From: Hexactinellida sp. DTS-2022
Lineage: Eukaryota; Porifera; Hexactinellida
Length of the DNA stretch: 64,000 bases
NCBI GenBank assembly: GCA_028753945.1
Contig: JAPNXP010000001.1
Location: 9,352,501-9,416,500 of the forward strand
Direction: 5' to 3'
Of this stretch, positions 11,555 to 22,738 are shown piece by piece (the first letter of the stretch is position 1; each line of letters begins with the position of its first letter). The translations under genes were made by a program, and so were the position numbers. The notes under the pieces are model-generated. The model saw only the letters and a program-made list of their open reading frames with translations. It was not told the DNA's origin and did no database searches.

Positions 11555-12637
11555 TTAAACTTCTTCAAGAGAAGTGATTATCTGACAGTTCGCGATTACA
11601 CTCATGGGGAGAGATCCTATAAGCGGGAAGTACACGCTATCAGAGATCAGCTGAGAGCTGACAGGAGTGCAAGCTTCGCTCTCCTGCTCATTCCCACTGA
11701 ACTCGTAGAGAGCGTCTTTGTTAACCTCGCAGCGCCACCGCCCATCCTCCATAACGCCATACACCTTGACCTCGTCTCTGGGCGTGACCAGGGTGCTATC
11801 CACCCCCGGAATCATGAAGTACTCCTCGGTTAGCTTAGCTGTGAACGGCGCCAGGAGCATGGGCGCCCCCCGCTTGATGTCTATGTCCCTGCTCTTGAGC
11901 TCGTGCGAGAGCGTAGCGTCTCTGTGCGCCCCTACGAACATCTCCTCCATCTCCTCCAGTCGCTGCAGCAGCAGTCGCCGCTCGAACACCCGCTCCAGCA
12001 GCAGCTCCGTCTCGGAGCCCAGAGGCGCCGGGGACACCTCGATGGAGTCCTGCGCTGCCGGCTGCGCCAGCTGCTCCCCGCCCGCCAGCGCCTGCAGGAA
12101 GTTAGATACACTCACAGCGTTGGCTAGCTCGAGGAAGAATAGGGACCCGTCGCTAAATGCTAGAGTTATTATCTTAGTGCTGATGGCTCCTTTCTGTTCC
12201 TGTATCTCTTCGGGGGTCTGTCCGATGTGACACCCATTGAGAGAGACCTGCCCCACGGGGTCGAGAGCCTCCAGAGGCGGCTTCTTGCTGGGGAGGGGCT
12301 GCTCGTCACTAACTGCGCTGTTTAAATATTTGACTAAAAAGAACTTTAGATTATGTCCTACGACCATCATCCAGTGTACATGCCAGCCTAGGTCTCGGGA
12401 CTTCTTCTTTCCGCTGGTAAGCTCCTGTCTCTTCCTGACGAAACCTTCGAACTTAACTGGCAACTCGAACTGTGAGTCTACCGAACTAAACTGCTTATTA
12501 GTATCAGATAGCTTCTTGGAGTACTCACGCAGGCCTGAAGCCGTGCCGGATCTCTGGGGCGTGGCGGTGTCCGGGAGCTCGTCTGTGTAGAACACAGAGT
12601 TTGCGTTCTTTCTTGAAGAGAGCGGGGAGTTCTTCAT
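11555..12637 (-). CDS. PH-domain protein of unknown function
   Basis: Intronless, 360 aa. After a polar N-terminus comes a pleckstrin-homology-like domain at about residues 61-185. It begins FEGFVRKRQEL, has a basic GKKKSRD loop and a WHVHWMMVVGHNLKFFLV strand pair, and ends with a helix around FFLELANAVSVSNFLQAL. The C-terminal half has a coiled-coil-like stretch (LLLERVFERRLLLQRLEEMEEMF) and a beta-rich tail. The PH fold suggests phosphoinositide or membrane association (inference). The layout does not match a family I can name. A TAG lies two bases before the ATG. No operon partner is evident. Confidence 0.75.
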   Translation of the reverse strand: MKNSPLSSRKNANSVFYTDELPDTATPQRSGTASGLREYSKKLSDTNKQFSSVDSQFELPVKFEGFVRKRQELTSGKKKSRDLGWHVHWMMVVGHNLKFFLVKYLNSAVSDEQPLPSKKPPLEALDPVGQVSLNGCHIGQTPEEIQEQKGAISTKIITLAFSDGSLFFLELANAVSVSNFLQALAGGEQLAQPAAQDSIEVSPAPLGSETELLLERVFERRLLLQRLEEMEEMFVGAHRDATLSHELKSRDIDIKRGAPMLLAPFTAKLTEEYFMIPGVDSTLVTPRDEVKVYGVMEDGRWRCEVNKDALYEFSGNEQESEACTPVSSQLISDSVYFPLIGSLPMSVIANCQIITSLEEV

Positions 12638-13097
12638 TGCTATGCAACAGTTCTCTTAACTAATTACAGCAGTATGATTATGTTAATTGATGTATTGAGT
12701 TATCAAGCTAGATCTCTCTGTTTGCAGATTAAGAACATAAAACTTCCATACATAGTACTACGTATAATGTGTTATTTCTGATCTAGTAACTATTGCAGCT
12801 TCATTCGTATCATGTGTCGCTATGTAATGGAGATAGGAAGAAATTAACGTGTGAAGCCACATATATCAATTGTCTGAAATTGGGTCATAGACACATAGTA
12901 AGCCAATCACTAAACTAACTTAATTAGTGGACTTTAAACCCATACTGCAAGTGGCAGAGACATAGGGAATTAATTTGACAGATGTATGCGACTAATGCGT
13001 GATAATAATACTAAGTAGGTAAGTGGGTAAAGATACCGAAGCAGATAGACTATTCTAAACAACACATATTTACTTAACAGACATATACAAATGCACG

Positions 13098-13931
13098 CAG
13101 GGCCGGATTACCGCATAGGCCAAGTAGCCCATGGCCTAGGGCCCCGCGTTGTAGCGGCTCCGGGGCTATAGGTGAATTTTTTGAAAAATTATTAAAAATG
13201 AGGCTTCATGTATTGGGCAGATGGACTCATAGTGTCAAGCAAGGATGCTAATATTTATATTGGGTCCGTTATTATTGGATATAATGTTACTCATTTTAAT
13301 GTATAAATTGATATTGATGCATGCAAAATTCTACTATTTTTAAGGCAACCAAATTCAAAATACGTTTTTATAATTTATTCATCTTTCACTCCCGCTAAGT
13401 TGTTTAAAATACGTTTTTCAATGAGCACTTATTTGTAATAAGTATTTACCTTTTAAAATATCTGTTGTGTTTTTTGAAGTTCTACACTGTCGGACTACTA
13501 ATGTTGAGAACCTATTTCTAAACAAAATATTACCTTGTAATTGAAGTTAGATTGATTTTATTACATATAAATTATTAAATGATAGTTTTCGTTTAGAAAC
13601 TTTGACTGGTTTGACATTTCGTCAATTATTAATGTGATCTGAATATTTGATAATTATGTCTCGAAGTGGCAACGTATTATGTGTAGTACGTAATAAAAGT
13701 TTAACTAGTTTATTTATTTAGTCTAGTTAGACATGCAGTCAACGCTCGGATATCATTGATGACTTAGCAAGAATAAAAGCTTGAAAAAAGTTGATTTGAT
13801 GGATATGTAATGATTCATGTATCTAAGAAAATAATACATAATAAATTTATAATCATTAATATGTATTTAGTCTTAGGGGGCCCCCAAAAAATGTATGGCC
13901 TAGGGCCCCGCACAGTCTTAATCCGGCCCTG
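13098..13931. mobile_element. Non-autonomous hAT-type element, 834 bp, perfect 8 bp TSD
   Basis: TIRs CAGGGCCGGATTA and TAATCCGGCCCTG. The perfect 8 bp duplication AATGCACG flanks it at 13090-13097 and 13932-13939. Subterminal blocks (GGCCTAGGGCCCCGC) occur in the same orientation near both ends. The interior is AT-rich with no transposase frame, so it would depend on a hAT transposase in trans. Confidence 0.88.
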
Positions 13932-14275
13932 AATGCACGGGTAGTTATCATATTCTAGAACTCGGTTATAACGTAACCCTGGGAATGGAAATAAGTACCT
14001 ATTATCCGAGTGTATATACTAACCGATTTTATCCTGCAAAGAAATACACATGTACATACTGCTTCATAAACTTGGTCAAGGAAATTAGTAGTACGTACTA
14101 CTCCAGGTAATTTCTAGCCGAGTTCTACTGTATTAATAATGCATGTTCTTAAAGTTTCAGAATTAACTGAGGTTCAAATTTCTTATTTACTTTGTTCAAA
14201 ACAAACCTTAGTAATTCCAAGTTATTTTGTTTCCGTAATACTAGTTTAAATACAGGGTATGCAGTAATTAAATAT

Positions 14276-14376
14276 AATAGAGTTGACTCCGCTAAATAGG
14301 GGCAGTTTTGTTCCAGGGTAGTTTGACCCAATTAAGCGGAGAAATCAATAACCGAAAATATTTTGAGTCAACTGTA
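14276..14376. mobile_element. Pogo-like MITE
   Basis: Left end AGAGTTGACTCCGCTAAAT and right end GAGTCAACTGTA form an imperfect inverted repeat around a region with CCCAATTAAGCGGAG. The right half of the same family appears near 27040-27065 (GAAGTCAACTGTA). Confidence 0.5.
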
Positions 14377-15818
14377 ATTCAGTCCTATAAATCCTGTGAA
14401 ATTTTGACCCCATTAAGGAGCACATATACATATACTGTATTTATTACTATAGCTCATGTAGATAAAGTACATATGCATTTAAAATTTAGATAATTTCAAA
14501 CTTTTTGAAAATGTTACAGTAAATTTCGCAAAACAGTATCTCATCAGTTTAGAGACTAATTTAAGAGGAAAACGTGATATCAGAACATCAGAGGTGGTTT
14601 GTAATTGACCTAACTACATTAATCTCGTTGTAAAATGAGAGACAATTCCACTTTGTAAGGCAAGATTTTAAAGTCAAATCATGAATGTGTTAAAGCTTTG
14701 AAATTTAAATCAAATTATATAGATAGGTTTTGGTGAACTTTATAAAATAAATTACTTCAAAATTTATTAAACTATGATTAATTCACAAAAACGTAGCCTT
14801 ACGTAGGACGATAAATGCTGGACACCAGCAGTTTACAAATGTTTGAAATATGTAGAAAAGCAATTAAAAGTGCACTCGACATTAATTGTTAGAAATATAA
14901 TCGATGTAATAACAAAGAGTTTTCTACGATCTGAACGTAAACAACTATCAAATAGCTATTAAATTAATTATAATATTGTTGTAAATATTTGCAGTAATTT
15001 AAGTGTAGGGGAACCAGCTAATTATTGCCCATACAAACAAAATAACAGACAGTTGAAAACGTGCGTAGCGATGATTATTTCATTATGGTATTAGTTAAAC
15101 TGAAGAGGGAGGTTCTCGACAGAGACAACAAACTAATCTACTTTTTATTAAATTACAAGTCTCTGCAGTGTCTGCAGAGCATAATTAATTCGATAAAAAT
15201 AAATTTTAATATGTCCTTATCCAACCATAAGTAATTTTAAGTTCTAATTCAATTCATGTTATTAGATTCTAAAGTATCAGGCTCTTATCAATACGATTCT
15301 AACTATTAGAGATAGTGTAATCTCTGGGAATATTGTTTCTATGCAAAATGTTGATAAAAATCAGAAATATTTGAGTTTCCTATCAGAGATCCAATTCCTA
15401 TAATAATGCTTGGCTCGTTAGAAAACAATTTGGCTAATTGATGAGTCAAGTAGCGTTTTAATAAATTACGAATCGATTGCAAAGGCTGCTTAGGGGAATC
15501 GAGAGACTAGTAATCATACAGATGGAATAATGGGAAATTTCGCGAAACCTGCACTAGTGAATAGTTTTCGGAAATTTATAAATCTATTCAAATGCATCAG
15601 AAGTGCGATACATATTGAACCAATTATGTCTCAATTAGCGATACCTTAAACTCAGGTTTAGTTAGATAAATAACAATCAAATACTAACACTTACTACGAC
15701 AGACAATGTTGTTAATTGCCTTTCCTTCAAGTGAATTCACTACCGAACACGTTTTAATAAATAAGTATTTTGTTTTAATAAATACCCGTACAAGGATAAA
15801 TGAACACCACACACTATG

Positions 15819-15955
15819 CAGGGTTTCATACAGGGGGTGCACTTGCCCCCCCCCTACAAAAACCACTTACACACGAAGTTTTAATTAATGCCCTCTTTAA
15901 GAATTTACATATCGCAGATTGCCCCCCTTGCATGCAAATCCTGTATGAAACACTG
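15819..15955. mobile_element. hAT-like MITE, 137 bp
   Basis: Left end CAGGGTTTCATACAGG and right end CCTGTATGAAACACTG are inverted. The flanks CACTATG (left) and CACTATG (right) form a 7-8 bp duplication, offset by one base depending on the boundary. Runs of C (GCCCCCCCCC, GCCCCCC) occur internally at both ends. Confidence 0.7.
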
Positions 15956-16680
15956 CACTATGGATGAGATGGTAAATAAACTGACCATCTAATATAGTAA
16001 CGTTAATTATATTAATTTAAGGTCACAGTTGAAAAGTTTGTTGCCCTGAATAGAGAAGTTTGTAATTGGAATAGTCTCAGATCTTCCAATTAGTTTGAAA
16101 AACATATTCCCCACAATTATGTAACAGCACCTACATGTTAAATAGTTTTTACAAGGATAGAGGTAGCAGAGTTGACTCGTATTATAGTAATCTGAATATA
16201 GTGCTCATTAAATTTATATTATATACTAATATAAATTAAATATTTACTTACAAAGTCCAATTCGCCAGACATTTGGGGATTCAATTAAATAGTATGAGTT
16301 GTTGAGGCAAAATGCCAATAACTACCTAACTAATTGCTTCTAGTTGCAAAACCAAATAATTATATCTAGTTGGGAAATAAGTAATTTCTTATAACGCTTT
16401 TCAATTTGCCAGCAAATCAAGAGTATACATATACATACACGTTTCGGTTAATAATTTAGCATATGGCATATATCTTGCACAATTTTACGATTGAAATTGT
16501 ACTATATGACATGTAGTAGCATAGTTTTCCTAGAATTTTGAGTTTAAACATTCCATTGGAGAAGAAATAGCTAGGATACTATACATAAATAAACAAATAC
16601 ATATACCTTCATTGAACGGATATTATTAGTCCTGTATTTCCTTTGAGAACAGTCTTCATACAAATGTATACTAACTTGCA

Positions 16681-17865
16681 TCAGTCAATTGAGATGATTA
16701 ATCTGCTTGAACTCTCAGTACTGAAGTAATTCAAAATATCATCACTAATAGCTTCAAATCCAATCTTGGTATACTTAGAGGGTGTGATAGCATTCGCTTC
16801 TAGTTTCGCCATTAAACTACTCACTATGTGTAAGTACTTACCTTGGTTGAACCCAGACAAGCCCCATATGTCTGAGAATAGGAACGAGAGAGAGGCCCCC
16901 TTCATGAAGAGGGCGTGTGTGTCTGGGGGGTCCAGCTGCAGGTTGTCCTGTGAGGTTACCCACCGCCCGCCCGGAGAGAGACAGGACAGGATCTGGGATT
17001 TGGTTAAACCTATCTTCTTCTTGAACAAGCTGAGAGCATAGCAGTCTTCCCTGAACTCAAAGGAGTGCTCCTCATCGAGTATTCCTGGTACAAACTTGGT
17101 GGTATCTTCGATGTATTCAGAGTTCTTAATGTGCTGGACCAGGGACTCATCCATTTTAATTCCGAAATCTATAATCAGATCCACTCCCATGCCCCCTGTC
17201 TCCCTCAGACACAGCTGGCTAGCTGTCTTACCCTGGCTGCCCACGTCTATAACCGTCACTGGGAAGGGGGCCCTCTCCCGCAGCTGCTCCGCCTCCTCCC
17301 CGCTGCACACCGTGGCTATTAACTTAGCGCAGTGCGCATGCGCGAGCTGCAGGCAGAGCAGACCCGCGGGGGAGCCCCCGTCGCAGACCAGGATGACGTC
17401 ATCCCTCTGCAGGTGTCCGAGCAGGTGCAGCGCGCTGTAGGCCTGCAGGCCCGGGGTCAGCAGCGAGCAGCAGTCCGCGTGGGAGGGGCTCTCGGGCTTG
17501 GGGACCAGGAACATTTCTGAGATGAGTACGTGCGTGGCGCAGCCTGGGCTGTTGGTGTCAGTGGGGAGCATCCCAACCACTTCCTGTCCCTTCCGAAACC
17601 GCTTCGCCTCAGGCCCGGTCTCCAGGACCACTCCAGACACCTCGTGACCCAGTGCATACCACGCCTCTGTGGCAGGGGTGATAAGCCTGCGCGGGACCCG
17701 GGAGAGCGCACAGGCCCTGACTGACAGCAGCACCTCTGCGCCTGCGGGAGAGGGGACTAGCAGCTCCTCCACTGGCCGGATGCTAGCGGCACTCCCCCTG
17801 GGGACTGTGTCGCTAATGGGGTCAGATACCCCCTCTGGAGTAGAGGCAACCCAGTAGCTCTTCAT
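16681..17865 (-). CDS. CRYZL1: Quinone oxidoreductase-like protein 1 (zinc-less MDR family)
   Basis: Intronless, 394 aa from the ATG at 17865 (MKSYWVAS); an upstream in-frame ATG at 17931 would add 22 residues that do not look conserved. It is recognised as CRYZL1 by the C-terminal signature GGRWVTSQDNLQLDPPDTH followed by ALFMKGASLSFL and QGKYLHIV, and by GGMGVDLIIDFG and VRACALS. It belongs to the medium-chain dehydrogenase/reductase family related to zeta-crystallin, with a Rossmann segment around VCDGGSPAGLLCLQLAH. The canonical zinc ligands are absent, as expected for this clade. The vertebrate protein's substrate is not established. The ATG is preceded by TTATTCTAG and four bases, an acceptor-like context. 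Confidence 0.92.
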   Translation of the reverse strand: MKSYWVASTPEGVSDPISDTVPRGSAASIRPVEELLVPSPAGAEVLLSVRACALSRVPRRLITPATEAWYALGHEVSGVVLETGPEAKRFRKGQEVVGMLPTDTNSPGCATHVLISEMFLVPKPESPSHADCCSLLTPGLQAYSALHLLGHLQRDDVILVCDGGSPAGLLCLQLAHAHCAKLIATVCSGEEAEQLRERAPFPVTVIDVGSQGKTASQLCLRETGGMGVDLIIDFGIKMDESLVQHIKNSEYIEDTTKFVPGILDEEHSFEFREDCYALSLFKKKIGLTKSQILSCLSPGGRWVTSQDNLQLDPPDTHALFMKGASLSFLFSDIWGLSGFNQGKYLHIVSSLMAKLEANAITPSKYTKIGFEAISDDILNYFSTESSSRLIISID

Positions 17866-18192
17866 TCGGCTAGAATAACTGAAGTAAACAGAATGGAAAT
17901 ACAACATAGATAATAAGATAGCGTCAATCATAGCCTATGCGTCAATGAATTTGTGTTTCTATATGAATTTAATTAATTAATTATAAACAAACGTAATTTC
18001 ATTCCATTATGTCAATGAATTTATTATAAACAGCTAATATGAATACAGGAATAAACTAATTATCTTTCAGAAGTTAGTTCGGTGCCATACATATTAGCAT
18101 ACGTGCGATCAATTCATCAAACATCAAATCTACAATTCAGTATATAGATGCCCCCTTACATGTAACCATGGATGCATGGTTGAGTCCCAGAT
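17866..18192. other. Spacer between CRYZL1 and the TPR-like gene
   Basis: 327 bp AT-rich gap between two minus-strand genes. No repeat or coding feature seen. Confidence 0.4.
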
Positions 18193-18723
18193 TTACACCT
18201 TACTAGCCACGTGTTTATCCGCGCTACACTTCCTCCTCCCGATCTTGAGACGGTGCGCGGCGGCTAGACACATTTGGTAGAGCTTCTCCTCGGCCCTGCT
18301 GCCGGTAACGTTGCTGCTCTTCATTTGGTCCTCAATGATAGTCCGAGCAGTCCTGTACTTCTCCTGCTGCAACAGCCCGAAAGCGATGTACAGGTTGCAC
18401 TGAGTCATCAGCTTGCTGTCGCTGAGTCTGTCTGCGATAGCCAGCTGTTTGATAGCAATGTTGTGTGCCACCTTTGCGTGGTACACAGAGCGCTCCCCCA
18501 GGGCCGAATAGGCGCCGCCTAGCGTGTTGAGCCAGGCGAGAGAAGATTCCATAATCACAAAGTCCGAGAGAAGGGAGTGTACACGGGCGTACCATCTGTA
18601 ATCGAGGGAGTCATAAGGCAAAGTGCTCACTTCGTTAGTCGTGTTCTTCTTACTTCTTATTCTATTGCGGTGACTGGGGCCATACTTAGAACTCACTTGA
18701 TCGGGGCTGGAACAAATCTTCAT
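18193..18723 (-). CDS. Small TPR-like conserved protein
   Basis: Intronless, 176 aa. After a polar N-terminus, the core (about residues 38-160) is helical with tetratricopeptide-like spacing: VIMESSLAWLNTLGGAYSAL, AHNIAIKQLAIADRLSD, LMTQCNLYIAFGLLQQ and a final helix before a basic tail. The segment ESSLAWLNTLGG reminds me of a widespread eukaryotic family of unknown function, but I cannot name it with confidence. A scaffold or adaptor role is the most that can be inferred. No YAG directly precedes its ATG. Confidence 0.72.
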   Translation of the reverse strand: MKICSSPDQVSSKYGPSHRNRIRSKKNTTNEVSTLPYDSLDYRWYARVHSLLSDFVIMESSLAWLNTLGGAYSALGERSVYHAKVAHNIAIKQLAIADRLSDSKLMTQCNLYIAFGLLQQEKYRTARTIIEDQMKSSNVTGSRAEEKLYQMCLAAAHRLKIGRRKCSADKHVASKV

Positions 18724-19174
18724 ATATTTATTGAATAATGTGGGTATATAGTTTGCTATTTATAATCGAAGTTAGCAACCGAATAATAACGTTGAATTAT
18801 TTACTGGTACGTAGTTGTGTAGAGAGTGTGTGATTTTGATCAATTAATTAAAATCTAAATACAGTACAAGTTGTAAAACATACGTATATCATGCATCAAA
18901 AGAAATAGTATGAGATAACGAACTTGAGAGTTGTAGCATATTAATATAAACGTCCCTTGAGTTTGAAAGTCAGTAGAACGAGTACCTTAGATCTTCAGTA
19001 TATTTGATACTAGTATGTATTTGTATATTATCGAGTATATTATTTATTTAGTAGTTCATTATTCTAGACAGGTAACATTAATTAATTAATGATACTAATA
19101 GATACACAAAATAATAATTAAATAATATTTTATATTCTTGAAGAGTAATATTGGTGCTAATAATCAGAGGCGGG

Positions 19175-19240
19175 TACTGTTTTGACAAAAATGGTCCCCC
19201 CTACAAATTGGTCTGGGGGACCATTTTTGTCAAAACAGTA
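19175..19240. repeat. 66 bp palindromic MITE
   Basis: Two 26 nt arms are exact inverses (TACTGTTTTGACAAAAATGG...) around a 14 nt loop. TA and CTG/CAG at both ends fit a very short TA-target MITE. Confidence 0.7.
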
Positions 19241-19705
19241 ATTGTGTGCAGACTTACAGTAGCAAGCTGTTATAAAATACAAGGTCAGCATATCCATTCA
19301 CGTGATAATTATACTTATACCCATTTGGAAGCCGTGCTTCATTTTGAGTTTACATGCATTTTTTACCTATTTTGTAAACACTAATATTTTATTAAGAATT
19401 GTAAATGCGAGATTCATGTTCAGCATATTTGTTTGCCTATTACTTGTATTACATTTTAAATTTAGTCTATCTCAAATATATACATGCGATTTATATTGCC
19501 CTATCACTTTAATCAATCCTTAATTAATCCGGTGTAAGCGCGTTTTAGGTATCCAGCGATTTAGGGATCCCCGTCCCTATATCGCTAGCGTTTTAGGGAC
19601 CCCTTGGATCCCAAAAACGCTAGCGATATAGGGATCAATTCAGTGATATAGGGACCCCACCCAAGGCCACCCATATAGAACCTATAGGCTCAAGGCATAC
19701 CCTAG

Positions 19706-19860
19706 GCCAGGATTTTTTTCAAGGTCGATCTTGGTGTAAAATTTGCACCAAGATTTTTTGGAATTACACCACGATTCGGGTCGGCAGCGGCCTCTGCAGT
19801 GTTGAGTTACACCAAGGCCGCGCTGAGTTGCACCAAGGTCTGAACCTTAAAAAAACCTGC
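19706..19860. mobile_element. Nested 155 bp TIR element
   Basis: Left end GCCAGGATTTTTTTCAAGG and right end CCTTAAAAAAACCTGC are inverted, with CCTAG duplicated on both sides (19701-19705 and 19861-19865). The copy at 53630-54475 lacks this block and so acts as an empty site. Internal inverted GATCTTGGTGTAAA / TTTGCACCAAGAT also occurs near 10770. Confidence 0.65.
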
Positions 19861-19916
19861 CCTAGACCAACTAAATAAAACCTATACGCTCAAGGCATAG
19901 CATAGTCTTATATATA

Positions 19917-19986
19917 CAGGTGCAACCTCGATTATCCGGACTTTTTGGGAACACTCAAATGAGTCCGGATAATCGAGGTTGCATTG
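19917..19986. mobile_element. Nested 70 bp pogo-like MITE
   Basis: CAGGTGCAACCTCGATTATC and its inverse form almost the whole element, flanked by TA. The CTCGATTATCCGGA core is the classic pogo/Tigger-type terminus. Absent from the sister copy of the host element near 53.8 kb. Confidence 0.78.
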
Positions 19987-21185
19987 TATTGCCCAAATCC
20001 TTCACTATCTTTAGTTTTTGAGTGATAAATAGAAAAATAGAAAGTGAAAAATCTTTCTAAGTGAAAAATAGAAAGAGGATCGATATATTTTGTAAATGCC
20101 GTACTCAGGAAGGAGGAAAATGATACAATGTGCAGATTGTTCACGAAGAATGTATGCGGATCGCCGGATCCCGATACTGGCGTGGACAGACCCAAACTAT
20201 AAGGGGGCGTGTGAAATTTGCAAAAAAATGTAGTGTTAGTTACCGTAGGAATTATAATTACCTATCTATATACCATCAAGTGTCACATAATCACTTTAGA
20301 CCTTTAGTTTAGGATATACCCACTTTATGTAAACTTAGGTCCCTAAATCTCTAGTAATTTAGGGCACAGAAACGATGATACCCAAAACACTGGCGTACCT
20401 GTATCACTAGCGATTTAGGGACCCCAGAACCACAAAACGCTAGCGATATAGGGACCCCACGATCACAAAACGCTAGCGATATAGGGATCCCCGTCCCTAT
20501 ATCGCTAGCGTTTTAGGGACCCAGAGGACCCAAAACGCTAGCGTTTTAGGGACGGGGATCCCTAAATCGCTGGATACCTAAAACGCGCTTACACCGGTGT
20601 AAGAGGAGATCCTGTTCTCCCAAACAATATTTCCTAGGAGAAATTGTTCTCCTAAGGGAATTTTATTTCCTGGGCTTGGTTAAAGTGCCCAGCTTCGGCT
20701 AGGGGATCCTAAGATATGAAGAATAAAAATGCCTTGCTTATCCAAGGGAAATATTGTTCAGGGGGACCAAATAATGAAACAGGATCTACTATTACATGGA
20801 CAAACAACAATCGAGTACTGTAGTTAATATCCAATGAGTTATACACTAACTTGTGACCGAGTCACATGATCACATGCAGTGATTATGCTTCCTTATAAGC
20901 TACAATTTTAGTTTAAAGAAATGAGATCCCATAATACCTATAGGTATATTTGTTCTACATATAAATAAGAAGCCTTTTTTGAGCCTCAGGTGGATAAATC
21001 AGTTTTTCTTAATTTTATACAATTGTGTCTGTTAATTTATTAATTACACTGGTTAGATTAAATCTCGAACAATAGTCACCCTTTCTACTAAATTATATAA
21101 TCGACCCTGCTACTATTAAAGTACGGTGCATATTTATAGTATATATTTGCAAAGGAATCTAGCTAATATATTTGAAGTGTTTGCG

Positions 21186-21686
21186 ATGAGAACCTACATT
21201 TGCATCTCTCTCTTGTTTACGGGGCTTATCGGGTTAGGCCTCTGCCATATCGAGATGACCCCCTTGCGATTGACGGACATTGAATCGGTACAAATGGAGT
21301 GCCCTGACGGGGGCAGATGTTCTGACAACAGCACTTGTTGCAAAACAAGTGACACCCATTATGGATGCTGCCCTCACCCCGATGCAGTATGCTGCGATGA
21401 CATGAAACACTGCTGCCCATCGGGCACAACCTGCGACCTGCCAAATGGCACTTGTGATAGAGTTGTCGAAGTAAAGGAAGTTGTCTGTCCCGGGGGGGCA
21501 TCTCAGTGCCCAGACAAAAGCACCTGTTGTCCAATCTCTAATGGTAAATTTGGGTGCTGCCCTTCGGAGAACGCAGTATGCTGTAAAGACGAGAAACACT
21601 GTTGTCCAAGTGGCTTCACCTGTAGCCCGGAAAGTAATAATTGTCAGAAGGGAGAGTTGGACATGGACATGGTTTCTTGGTGGTAA
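21186..21686 (+). CDS. Secreted granulin protein with two granulin domains
   Basis: 166 aa from the ATG at 21186 (MRTYICISLLFTGLIGLGLC), which begins a signal peptide. Two complete 12-cysteine granulin domains follow, at about residues 38-91 and 98-153, each with the CC-x8-CC-x6-CC-x5-CC ladder and the HCCPSG motif. Granulins are disulfide-stacked secreted growth-factor or lysosomal modules cut from progranulins (family knowledge). The C-terminus MDMVSWW is short and acidic. Intronless. An in-frame upstream ATG at 21126 would block the signal peptide and is rejected. A one-domain granulin gene lies 1.05 kb downstream in the same orientation, suggesting tandem origin. Confidence 0.9.
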   Translation: MRTYICISLLFTGLIGLGLCHIEMTPLRLTDIESVQMECPDGGRCSDNSTCCKTSDTHYGCCPHPDAVCCDDMKHCCPSGTTCDLPNGTCDRVVEVKEVVCPGGASQCPDKSTCCPISNGKFGCCPSENAVCCKDEKHCCPSGFTCSPESNNCQKGELDMDMVSWW

Positions 21687-22738
21687 CTGAGGAGCTAGTT
21701 CACCGAACATTTGTCCCATAAGTTATTACTAAATAAGTTAATTGTAGATTACTTGACTCGCTATCTTAGAGCTAGTTAGTTAATTTTATAATGTGTTTTT
21801 AGGTTCCCTGTAATGTATTGTTAAACTTATTTTATGAATGTTGATTACTATTGAGGACAATATTTCTAATAAAATAATTTTATAGGGTAAATCATGGCCT
21901 ACTATATAATACGGCTATATACATGCTGCCGAATCATAGTAGAAAATAAGAGTCCAGTTTTGTAATTTATTCTACGCTAAACTATGCTTCCTATTGGCAT
22001 AATTTGCATTGTGATGGGGTAATAACCATTGCGAGTCCAATGGAACCACTTTTGAGAATCTGAGATTTGTGGTTTAAGCTGTTTTTGGGATCCAAAAGTT
22101 ATTCTTTCCCCTCAACAAAGGTTTATTGGAAATGAGTGATCAAGCATAAAATCTCATTTTATATTTATAGGAAGCATTTGGAAACTTCGTCTTTAGGGTA
22201 TAAAATTATCACAGTTTACGCATGTATTTCAATATCCTTGAATAGTTCTTATTAGAGAATCCGATTTAATCTTATATAATTATCAATTGTAAAGTTAATC
22301 AAGAGACCTATGAACCCATAACCTATACACAGGGATGGTAGAATGCTGTTAACAGCCAATTTAATTCTTAGTTGTTAACAGCTTTTAATATGCTGTTAAC
22401 ACCTAACCTTTCCTCTCCAAAGGATTGAGTTTACATCCTTCCAAATTCAATTGTATAATTACAAGCAGTTATTAACTGGTGACAGCACGTGTTTATACTT
22501 AAGAGTAAGTTAACAGCTCTTAACAGCAAGTTAGTAGCTTTTAATTAACGGCAATTTCACTCCCCGCTGTAATATGGATCTCTTTCCTACTTTTATATCT
22601 TTCTATTGTGACAGCAAAATTTCAAATTCCTATTCTTTATTAGCATAGGAATATGAATGATCAAAATTTGCTGTTTGCTGTTAACATCGTCGTTAATAGC
22701 GAGCTGTTTCCCCTCTGCTATATACTTATCCCACAGGA
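21687..22738. other. Spacer between granulin genes with GCTGTTAACAGC-type repeats
   Basis: Contains several GCTGTTAACAGC palindromes and variants between about 22345 and 22540, starting just after CAGGGATGG at 22333. The same start and palindromes appear in the hAT-like element at 47161-47299, so this is probably a decayed relative. I could not define a right end. Confidence 0.5.

Larger units (their letters stand above)
12638..16680. other. 4 kb intergenic region with DNA-transposon debris
   Basis: Gap between the start of the PH-domain gene and the end of CRYZL1. It contains a hAT-type element (13098-13931), a pogo-like MITE (about 14276-14376) and a hAT-like MITE (15819-15955), listed separately. 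The remainder is AT-rich without coding signal. Confidence 0.5.
19529..20597. mobile_element. 1.07 kb TIR element with CGCTAGCG arrays and a fossil PHD finger
   Basis: TIRs of about 50 bp start CCGGTGTAAGCGCGTTTT and end with the inverse. Subterminal regions repeat a unit of CGCTAGCG plus TATAGGGA; successive palindromes on the right side are spaced 33, 33, 32 and 33 bp. The interior (about 20080-20215) encodes a decayed PHD-finger fragment ending at a stop: FCKCRTQEGGKMIQCADC, then out of frame ACEICKKM. A second copy lies at 53630-54475. No transposase frame, so non-autonomous. I see no clear target duplication. Two younger elements are nested in it at 19706-19860 and 19917-19986. Confidence 0.82.
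18724..21185. other. Intergenic region dominated by transposons
   Basis: Gap between the TPR-like and first granulin genes. It contains a 66 bp near-perfect palindrome (19175-19240) and a 1.07 kb TIR element with two nested insertions (19529-20597). A hairpin at about 20625-20665 (TTTCCTAGGAGAAAT, then TTCTCCTAAGGGAA) follows. The rest is AT-rich. Confidence 0.5.
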
